12,729 nucleotides of DNA from Ferruginibacter sp. Lineage in GTDB: Bacteria > Bacteroidota > Bacteroidia > Chitinophagales > Chitinophagaceae. Shown here piece by piece: positions 7,821-12,729 of the stretch; positions within the stretch are counted from its first letter, which is position 1; each line of letters starts with the position of its first letter. The position numbers and the translations under genes were made by a program. The DNA lies in NCBI GenBank assembly GCA_025362765.1, contig JANYFI010000160.1, positions 1 to 12,729 on the forward strand. Direction: 5' to 3'. The notes beneath the pieces were generated by a model, which did not search any database, was not told the DNA's origin, and saw only the letters and a list, made by a program, of their open reading frames with translations.

Positions 7821-8312
7821 ATGCCATCATTTGATTTTGCCAGTAAAGTCGACTTGCAAACTTTAGACAATGCAATCAATATAGTGAATAAGGAAATTAC
7901 CAATAGGTTCGATTTTAAGGGAAGCCATGTGTTAATTGAATTAAATAAAAAGGATTTCAAAGTAAATCTGGAGGCTGACAGTGAAATGAAAATCAGCCAG
8001 ATAATCGATGTGTTGATCAGCAGAAGTATGAAACAAGGTTTGGCTGCAGAAGTGTATGATCTTTCCAAAGAACCTCATCAAAGTGGAAAAATTGTAAAAC
8101 AGGAGGTTCCTGTGAGAAATGGCATTAAACAGGAGGACGCAAAAAAAATAGTAAAACTGATAAAAGATAGTGGCCTAAAAGTGCAGGCTGCCATTATGGA
8201 CGATATCATTCGCATCACCGGTAAAAAAATTGATGATTTGCAGGACGTAATACAGGCTTCCAAAGGATGGAACCTGGGAATTGCACTGCAACAAACCAAT
8301 ATGAAAAGTTAG
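7821..8312 (+). CDS. yajQ: YajQ family protein (putative c-di-GMP/nucleotide-binding)
   Basis: The 163-residue product matches the YajQ (DUF520) family from end to end. It opens with MPSFDFASKVDLQTLDNAIN, followed by ITNRFDFKGS (26-35), a segment found throughout the family, and has EVPVRNGIKQEDAKKIVKLIK (about 95-115) and IRITGKKIDDLQDVI towards the C-terminus. Family members form two RNP-like alpha/beta folds. In Xanthomonas and Pseudomonas a member binds cyclic di-GMP and affects transcription; in most bacteria, including Bacteroidota, the role is unproven. The protein is cytoplasmic, without signal peptide or membrane segment. The gene stands alone between the divergent kinase gene and rpmE. 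A near-consensus TAATTTCG box at 7776-7783 has TTG 24 bases upstream (7749-7751), slightly too far for a confident promoter. Confidence 0.95.
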   Translation: MPSFDFASKVDLQTLDNAINIVNKEITNRFDFKGSHVLIELNKKDFKVNLEADSEMKISQIIDVLISRSMKQGLAAEVYDLSKEPHQSGKIVKQEVPVRNGIKQEDAKKIVKLIKDSGLKVQAAIMDDIIRITGKKIDDLQDVIQASKGWNLGIALQQTNMKS

Positions 8313-8380
8313 GTTCGCCTTAATTACTGATAGAATTACAGATTCTTTCAAGGACTTATCGTTATTATTAATTTTTATCT

Positions 8381-8388
8381 TACTTTTG
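8381..8388 (+). promoter_or_regulatory. Putative -7 box of the L31 gene
   Basis: TACTTTTG fits the Bacteroidota TAnnTTTG box exactly and lies 48 bases before the L31 start codon. The expected TTTG upstream is not present at the usual distance. Transcription from here would give a leader of about 40 bases that includes the hairpin at 8403-8420. Confidence 0.45.
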
Positions 8389-8402
8389 CACTCTTAAAAA
8401 TC

Positions 8403-8420
8403 GCATGGCAAAATCCATGC
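8403..8420 (+). promoter_or_regulatory. Hairpin in the L31 mRNA leader
   Basis: GCATGG (8403-8408) and CCATGC (8415-8420) form a perfect 6-bp stem with a CAAAAT loop. It sits between the likely transcription start and the ATG at 8437 and has no T-run, so it is not a terminator. Ribosomal-protein leaders often bind their own product; whether this one does is speculation. Confidence 0.35.
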
Positions 8421-8436
8421 ACAAACTTTTACAATT

Positions 8437-8691
8437 ATGAAAAAAGATTTGCATCCCAAAAATTACCGTTTTGTAGTTTTCAAAGACATGAGTAATGGAA
8501 CTACTTTTTTGAGCCGTTCCACTGCGCAGTCAAATGAAACAGTGAAGCATGAAGATGGGAAAGACTACCCTGTAATTAAGCTTGAAATTTCAAATACATC
8601 TCACCCGTTTTATACCGGTAAAAATGTATTGGTGGATACAGCAGGACGTATTGATAAATTTAAGAAACGTTACGAAAAGAAAGCAAACTAG
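8437..8691 (+). CDS. rpmE2: 50S ribosomal protein L31, type B (zinc-free)
   Basis: The 84-residue protein is type B L31, which sits at the inter-subunit bridge between the 50S central protuberance and the 30S head. It opens with [11 protein letters not shown] and contains [15 protein letters not shown] (15-29), [20 protein letters not shown] (43-62) and a basic tail [12 protein letters not shown]. It has no cysteine, so it is the form without the zinc-binding motif of type A. In many bacteria the type B copy is induced by zinc shortage, but in many Bacteroidota it appears to be the main copy; the window cannot show whether a type A gene exists elsewhere. The transcription unit is self-contained, with a -7 box, a leader hairpin and a terminator 40 bases after the stop. 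Confidence 0.96.
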   Translation: MKKDLHPKNYRFVVFKDMSNGTTFLSRSTAQSNETVKHEDGKDYPVIKLEISNTSHPFYTGKNVLVDTAGRIDKFKKRYEKKAN

Positions 8692-8731
8692 TCAATTAAA
8701 CTATCAGTTGTTTTCTTTTAAATATTTTATG

Positions 8732-8760
8732 TCCCTTCGGTTTCCGGGGGGATTTTTTTT
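8732..8760 (+). terminator. Intrinsic terminator of the L31 gene
   Basis: TCCCTTCGG (8732-8740) pairs with CCGGGGGGA (8744-8752) as a 9-bp stem, counting two G-U pairs, with a TTT loop. Eight T residues (8753-8760) follow directly. It separates the L31 gene from the GlmU-like gene. Confidence 0.88.
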
Positions 8761-8808
8761 ATCAAAAACTATTGGGCTGGTAATTTTTTGCTTTGTAATT
8801 TACACGTC

Positions 8809-9828
8809 ATGACAGTTATACCGAATGATCAAAATTTAAAGGAGCAATTGTATCCTTTTACCGCTACCAGGGCTATTGCTGACATTCGGATAGGTATTCT
8901 AACTATCTGGGAAAAATGGGCATTGCTTTTAGCAAGAATGCCAGAAAAAACAGGCAGTATAACAGTACCGGCTAACATTATTCCTACAATTGACAACGTA
9001 CAGGAAATTATAGATGCCTGTAACAATGGCACCCAATTGACCGATACCGAAAGTATCCAAAGTATTCATTATCCATGGGATATTTTTTTGCTCAACGGTT
9101 GGGCATTGAAAAAAGATTTTGAACTGGTAACTGCCGGACGACAATCAGCTGTATTGTCAGCTACCAATAGAGCGATTTCACCTGAAAATATATTTATTGA
9201 AGAAGGTGCCGTGGTAGAATACAGCATCATTAATGCCAGTACCGGACCTGTTTACATTGGAAAAAATGCAGTAATAATGGAGGGATGTATGGTAAGGGGG
9301 CCTTTGGCATTGTGTGAAGGCGCCACGCTAAAAATGGGCAGTAAAATTTACGGTGCAACCACCATAGGACCGGCTAGTGTAGCAGGGGGTGAGATTAAAA
9401 ATTCCGTAATTTTTGGTAACAGCAATAAGGGGCATGATGGCTATCTTGGTGATAGCGTAATAGGCGAATGGTGTAACCTGGGTGGAGGTACTACCACGTC
9501 CAATGTAAAAAACACTGCAAGTAATGTACACGTTTGGAACAATAAAGTAAAAGCATATCAGGAAATTGGTTTAAAATGCGGTTTGTTGATGGGAGACTAC
9601 AGCCGGGCAGCTATTAACACTTCATTTAATACCGGTACCGTTGCAGGGGTTTGTTGTAATATTTTGGGTGATGGTTTTCCTCCGAAATTTATACCCGATT
9701 TTACATGGGGAAGAGAAAGATATTTTTTTCATAAGGCATTGCAGGATGTTGACAACTGGAAGAAATTGAAAGGCGAAACTATTTCCGAAAAGGAAAAAGA
9801 AATTTTAGAACAACTTTACAATCAATAA
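8809..9828 (+). CDS. GlmU-like putative sugar nucleotidyltransferase with left-handed beta-helix
   Basis: From the ATG at 8809 the product has 339 residues. A TTG 21 bases upstream is in frame, but the ATG places the family's LYPFTATRAIADIRIGILTIWEKW stretch (14-37) near the N-terminus as expected. It belongs to the Bacteroidota family annotated as GlmU-like or putative sugar nucleotidyltransferase (NTP_transf_4). Residues 1-100 are the reduced nucleotidyltransferase-like part. Residues about 125-285 form hexapeptide repeats of a left-handed beta-helix (IFIEEGAVVEYSIIN, VYIGKNAVIMEG, ALCEGATLKMGSKIYGATTIGP, SVIGEWCNLGGG, NTGTVAG). In true GlmU these two parts perform uridylylation and acetylation of amino-sugar phosphates. 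Whether this protein catalyses either is unknown. It appears roughly 50 residues shorter than many relatives, mainly between EKW and the first repeats. tpiA follows after 12 bases, suggesting co-transcription. Confidence 0.85.
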   Translation: MTVIPNDQNLKEQLYPFTATRAIADIRIGILTIWEKWALLLARMPEKTGSITVPANIIPTIDNVQEIIDACNNGTQLTDTESIQSIHYPWDIFLLNGWALKKDFELVTAGRQSAVLSATNRAISPENIFIEEGAVVEYSIINASTGPVYIGKNAVIMEGCMVRGPLALCEGATLKMGSKIYGATTIGPASVAGGEIKNSVIFGNSNKGHDGYLGDSVIGEWCNLGGGTTTSNVKNTASNVHVWNNKVKAYQEIGLKCGLLMGDYSRAAINTSFNTGTVAGVCCNILGDGFPPKFIPDFTWGRERYFFHKALQDVDNWKKLKGETISEKEKEILEQLYNQ

Positions 9829-9840
9829 ACACTTTAAAAA

Positions 9841-10602
9841 ATGAGAAAACAAATAGCTGCGGCTAACTGGAAAATGAACCTTACTATTCAGCAAGGCGAA
9901 ACGTTGGTAAACGAATTAATTGAAGCTACCCGGGAATTAAATGAAAATCAGGAAACTGTTTTCGCTGTTCCATTTCCTTACCTCGTCAGTATAAAAAATA
10001 TATTAGCTGGTAACAGTCACGTTTTTATTGCGGCGCAAAACTGCTCGAATAAGGTATCGGGTGCTTACACAGGTGAAGTAAGTGCTGAAATTTTAAAAAG
10101 TATAGGAACAGACTACGTAATTGTAGGACATAGCGAACGCAGGGAATATTTTAGCGAAAGCAACCAGCTGCTGGCCGATAAAATAGACATCTGTATTCAA
10201 TACGGTTTAAAACCAATTTTTTGCTGCGGTGAAGCGCTGGAAGTTAGAGAAGCAGGCACCCAGAATAGTTTTGTTGAAAGTCAAATAAAGGAGAGTCTGT
10301 TTCACCTGTCCGCTGATCAGCTTACAGGTTTCGTTATTGCGTACGAGCCAATCTGGGCAATCGGCACAGGCAAAACGGCTACAAGTGCGCAGGCGCAGGA
10401 AATACATGGGTATATCCGGAGCGTTATAGCTGCAGGATATGGGACCGAGGTGGCAGAAAGTATTTCTATTTTATATGGAGGCAGTGTAAAAGCAGCGAAT
10501 GCAAAGGAAATATTCGGCCAGCCTGACGTTGACGGCGGCCTGGTGGGAGGCGCTTCATTAATGGCCACAGAATTTGCAGCCATTATAAAAAGCCTGAAAT
10601 AA
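9841..10602 (+). CDS. tpiA: Triosephosphate isomerase
   Basis: TpiA interconverts dihydroxyacetone phosphate and glyceraldehyde 3-phosphate in glycolysis and gluconeogenesis, as a cytoplasmic (beta/alpha)8-barrel dimer. The 253-residue length is standard. All catalytic residues are visible: Asn9 and Lys11 in ANWKMN, His97 in IVGHSERR and the base Glu169 in AYEPIWAIGTG, where the flexible loop 6 follows. The phosphate-binding segments ILYGGSV and GLVGGASL are near the C-terminus. The ATG at 9841 has an A-rich upstream stretch (TTTAAAAA). It follows the GlmU-like gene by 12 bases with no terminator between, so the two are probably co-transcribed. No hairpin occurs right after the stop; the first strong one is about 185 bases downstream, past a small minus-strand gene. 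Confidence 0.98.
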   Translation: MRKQIAAANWKMNLTIQQGETLVNELIEATRELNENQETVFAVPFPYLVSIKNILAGNSHVFIAAQNCSNKVSGAYTGEVSAEILKSIGTDYVIVGHSERREYFSESNQLLADKIDICIQYGLKPIFCCGEALEVREAGTQNSFVESQIKESLFHLSADQLTGFVIAYEPIWAIGTGKTATSAQAQEIHGYIRSVIAAGYGTEVAESISILYGGSVKAANAKEIFGQPDVDGGLVGGASLMATEFAAIIKSLK

Positions 10603-10615
10603 TTTTCAATAAAAT

Positions 10616-10771
10616 TTACATAAGGTCTAACGCCTTTGCAAAAAATGTAAAGTTAAACGGTAATACTAAGGAAGCATAACCACCTGCATAGGCATATGTT
10701 ACAACAAGGCCTGCGATGGAAAGCAGGAATAATATCCAATAAAGACCGGTAGATTTTTTAGTTGTGTCCAT
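10616..10771 (-). CDS. Small membrane protein, 51 residues (function unknown)
   Basis: From the ATG at 10771 the frame encodes 51 residues; a TTG codon at 10804 would extend it by 11 residues but lies inside a strong hairpin, so I prefer the ATG. The protein has a short charged N-terminus (MDTTKKS), a hydrophobic helix at about 10-28 (GLYWILFLLSIAGLVVTYAY), a small-residue turn (AGGYAS) and a second moderately hydrophobic stretch (LVLPFNFTFFAKALDLM). It looks like a one- or two-pass inner-membrane protein. I do not recognise a named family, though its composition and fit between genes argue for a real gene. It converges on tpiA with 13 bases between stop codons, and an exact TATTTTTG box lies 14 bases upstream of its start. 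Confidence 0.65.
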   Translation of the reverse strand: MDTTKKSTGLYWILFLLSIAGLVVTYAYAGGYASLVLPFNFTFFAKALDLM

Positions 10772-10785
10772 TGATAATTTTTTTG

Positions 10786-10793
10786 CAAAAATA
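10786..10793 (-). promoter_or_regulatory. Possible -7 box of the small membrane protein gene
   Basis: On the minus strand TATTTTTG (10793-10786) matches TAnnTTTG exactly and would give a leader of roughly ten bases before the ATG at 10771. No TTG is found 17-23 bases upstream, and the match overlaps the T-rich arm of a hairpin, so it may be fortuitous. Confidence 0.3.
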
Positions 10794-10830
10794 AGGCAAA
10801 ACAAATTGAATTGTTTTGCCTTATTTTTTA
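10787..10830 (+). terminator. Strong hairpin terminator downstream of tpiA
   Basis: Bases 10787-10804 and 10811-10828 form a perfect 18-bp stem (core ATAAGGCAAAACAA) with the 6-base loop ATTGAA. On the plus strand the hairpin ends in TTATTTTTTAA, a typical U-rich tail. It is about 185 bases past the tpiA stop but is the first terminator for that transcript. The minus-strand reading also ends T-rich (TTATTTTTG), so it could act in both directions and shield the small gene and malQ from each other. Confidence 0.75.
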
Positions 10831-10875
10831 ACCTGTTTTTACTTTACATCTCCTGTGAATTGAAAGCCGAAAGGA

Positions 10876-10905
10876 TTTGTGAACTTATTTTATTGTGTAT
10901 CTTTT
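10876..10905 (+). promoter_or_regulatory. Putative promoter of the 4-alpha-glucanotransferase gene
   Basis: TTTG (10876-10879), an 18-base spacer and TATCTTTT (10898-10905) resemble the Bacteroidota promoter with one mismatch in the second box. Transcription would start around 10912, about 40 bases before the ATG at 10954. A second look-alike (TACATTTTG at 10905-10913) has one base too many. Confidence 0.4.
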
Positions 10906-10953
10906 ACATTTTGGTCTAAAGAGTTTATATTGCTCCAAATTTACCTGCCAACA

Positions 10954-12729
10954 ATGACCATTCATTTTTATTTACGCTTTCTTACCAGGGTTGGGCAAAC
11001 AGTTTATGTTACCGGTAACTGCGACGCTCTGGGCAATTATGAGCCATCCAACGCTATACCATTGCGCTACCTAAATGACCAGTTCTGCCATTGTGAGATC
11101 GAACTTCCGGTTAATGACGACCATCTTCCCACTATTGAATACTATTATATTTTAAAGGATATTAATGGAGATGATATTGCAGAATGGAAAGATAATAAAG
11201 AGATTTTTTTTGCAGGCAAAGGGGTCAGCGAACTGGTATTGATTGATACCTGGAATTATGCCGGTACAATTGAAAATGCATTTTATACAAAACCTTTTAC
11301 AGATGTTTTACTTAAAAATTACAGTGGTGCAACTATCCTCTCAAACGCAAATACAGCTTCGTACAACCATGAGTTCAAAGTAAAGTATCCTCTACTTAAA
11401 AACAATGAAGTGTTGTGCATCACCGGTAGTGGAAAAGCATTGGGCGAATGGAATACATCCGCTCCATTGTTGTTAACACAGGAAGAAAACTGGTGGTCAA
11501 TAAAACTAAGCTTTGCTACAACAGGCTTTTCTTTGGCTTATAAATATGGTATTTACAACACGGTTGATAAATCATTTGTTTATTTTGAAACAGGCGATAA
11601 CCGCTTATTACCGGGTGATGGTAACAACGAAAAACTTACTATCATACATGATGGCTTTTTCCATGCTGCCACACCAACCTGGAAAGGAGCCGGCGTGGCG
11701 ATTCCTGTGTTTAGTTTGCGCAGCGAAAATAGTTTTGGTACCGGCGAATTTAGCGATATCAGGTTACTGGTAGACTGGGCGAAGGAAACTGGGTTAAAAC
11801 TCATTCAATTGTTGCCTGTGAATGATACAACCGCTACGCATACCTGGGCTGATTCTTATCCTTATGCAGCAGTATCTGCATTTGGACTGCACCCGCTGTT
11901 TTTAAATCTTAGTAAAGTAGCCGGCGATAAAAACGCAGCGATTATCAGGTCGCTGAAACAAAAACAAAAAGAATTAAATGGCCTGCCTGAAGTGGATTAC
12001 GAACAGGTGATGCAATATAAATTCGCAACCGTAAAAAAATTGTACGGGGAGCAAAAGGAAGAATTTAAAAGCGATTTAAAATACTTTGAATTCTTCGACT
12101 TAAACCGGCATTGGCTGGTACCATATGCCGTGTTCTGTTACTTGCGGGATAAATATAAAACAGCGGATTATAATAAGTGGCCAGCTCAGTCTGTATATGA
12201 TGAAAATGCGGTACAGGAACTGGCATCCCCCGATCAGCCTCACTATGATGGTATTGCACTGCATTATTTTATTCAATATCATTTGCATCTTCAGCTAAAA
12301 GCAGCCACTTTATATGCGCACAAAAATGGCGTCGTAGTAAAGGGCGATTTACCGATCGGCATTTACCGGTATAGCTGCGATGCATGGATGGCACCAGTCT
12401 TGTACAACATGGATGCACAGGCAGGTGCTCCACCGGATGATTTTGCCCGGACGGGTCAAAATTGGGGCTTTCCAACCTACAATTGGAAAAAAATGGAGGA
12501 AAATGGATTTGCCTGGTGGCGACAACGCTTTGAGCAGATGAGTGAATATTTTGATGTATTTCGTATTGATCATATTCTCGGTTTTTTTAGAATCTGGAGC
12601 ATTCCATTAAATGCGGTGGAAGGAATAATGGGACACTTTGATCCGGCCATTCCGATAGATATTAAAGAGTTGTCAAAAAATAATATTTCCTTCAACTTCA
12701 ACCGTGATATAAGGTTTGCAATAACGGTT
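10954..12729 (+). CDS. malQ: 4-alpha-glucanotransferase, DPE2-like GH77 with two CBM20 modules (3' end missing)
   Basis: MalQ transfers glucan chains between maltodextrins and releases glucose during starch or glycogen breakdown in the cytoplasm. The frame is open from the ATG at 10954 to the window end, giving 592 residues; the family form is usually near 900. Residues about 1-105 and 138-235 are two CBM20-like starch-binding modules. The second has the usual LGEW (Trp166) and a Trp pair (180-181), while the first has LGNY (Tyr29). The GH77 barrel starts near 250 (IPVFSLRSENSFGTGEF) and includes SYPYAAVSAFGLHPLF, KGDLPIGIYRYSCDAW, AGAPPDDF (490-497), GQNWGFPTYNW (501-511) and FRIDHILGFFRIW (536-548), whose Asp539 is the nucleophile. 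The acid/base Glu lies beyond the window. An insertion rich in charged residues (about 325-385) is typical of the DPE2 branch. No signal peptide is present. A promoter candidate lies upstream. Confidence 0.95.
   Translation, partial: MTIHFYLRFLTRVGQTVYVTGNCDALGNYEPSNAIPLRYLNDQFCHCEIELPVNDDHLPTIEYYYILKDINGDDIAEWKDNKEIFFAGKGVSELVLIDTWNYAGTIENAFYTKPFTDVLLKNYSGATILSNANTASYNHEFKVKYPLLKNNEVLCITGSGKALGEWNTSAPLLLTQEENWWSIKLSFATTGFSLAYKYGIYNTVDKSFVYFETGDNRLLPGDGNNEKLTIIHDGFFHAATPTWKGAGVAIPVFSLRSENSFGTGEFSDIRLLVDWAKETGLKLIQLLPVNDTTATHTWADSYPYAAVSAFGLHPLFLNLSKVAGDKNAAIIRSLKQKQKELNGLPEVDYEQVMQYKFATVKKLYGEQKEEFKSDLKYFEFFDLNRHWLVPYAVFCYLRDKYKTADYNKWPAQSVYDENAVQELASPDQPHYDGIALHYFIQYHLHLQLKAATLYAHKNGVVVKGDLPIGIYRYSCDAWMAPVLYNMDAQAGAPPDDFARTGQNWGFPTYNWKKMEENGFAWWRQRFEQMSEYFDVFRIDHILGFFRIWSIPLNAVEGIMGHFDPAIPIDIKELSKNNISFNFNRDIRFAITV

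Noticed and set aside
8331..8348. AGAAT and ATTCT hairpin after yajQ considered as terminator
   Set aside because: The stem is only five AT-rich base pairs and lacks a proper T-run.
8788..8808. TTG start giving seven extra residues to the GlmU-like protein
   Set aside because: The ATG at 8809 fits the family N-terminus, and the upstream stretch is promoter-like AT-rich sequence.
8582..8812. Plus-strand frame running from inside the L31 gene to beyond its terminator
   Set aside because: It overlaps L31 in another frame and contains the L31 terminator hairpin, so it is not a gene.
12065..12573. Several minus-strand frames across the right end
   Set aside because: They are antisense to the GH77 coding sequence, which carries recognisable catalytic motifs throughout this interval.
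1..12729. CRISPR arrays, insertion sequences, phage genes, tRNA or rRNA genes, toxin-antitoxin or defence systems
   Set aside because: No direct repeat series, transposase or integrase, RNA gene or defence-family protein was found by reading; gene content is ordinary chromosomal.

Overview
The window reads as chromosomal DNA from a member of the Bacteroidota, most likely the Chitinophagaceae or a close relative. The DNA is AT-rich. Starts lack Shine-Dalgarno sequences and instead sit behind A-rich stretches. Several intergenic regions carry the Bacteroidota promoter form (TTTG, then a TAnnTTTG-like box). The gene content also fits: an OMP_b-brl_3-type outer-membrane receptor, a long-form Lgt, a GlmU-like hexapeptide protein and a DPE2-like 4-alpha-glucanotransferase with two starch-binding modules. 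The family placement is inferred from protein recognition, not from a search.

Layout. At the left edge, on the minus strand, is the 5' part of a gene for a secreted protein with Ig/cadherin-like character, which runs off the window. Upstream of it on the same strand is an Hsp20 chaperone gene with its own terminator. Plus-strand genes follow: a bacilliredoxin of the BrxA/BrxB family (closed by a strong terminator), Lgt for lipoprotein lipidation, and an 814-residue TonB-receptor-like outer-membrane protein (closed by a 15-bp hairpin). A minus-strand orphan sensor histidine kinase comes next, followed by divergent plus-strand yajQ, a zinc-free type B L31 gene (promoter box, leader hairpin and terminator), and a pair with a 12-bp gap encoding the GlmU-like protein and triosephosphate isomerase. 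A small minus-strand membrane-protein gene converges on tpiA. The right edge holds the first 592 codons of a plus-strand DPE2-like MalQ.

How the genes relate. Most are independently transcribed housekeeping or envelope genes, with terminators between them; the only tight operon-like pair is the GlmU-like gene and tpiA. Lgt would lipidate lipoproteins for the cell envelope, where the outer-membrane protein also resides. TpiA and MalQ are central and storage-carbohydrate enzymes, but their closeness alone does not make them a system. Hsp20 and the bacilliredoxin are both stress-related but have opposite orientations and separate promoters.

No mobile element, CRISPR array, tRNA, rRNA, toxin-antitoxin or defence system was seen. 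I found no convincing undescribed multi-gene system. The points most worth a second look are the transcription architecture around the 51-residue membrane protein behind tpiA, the Tyr replacing the catalytic-region His in Lgt, the hairpin leader of L31, and the GlmU-like protein whose enzymatic role is unclear.
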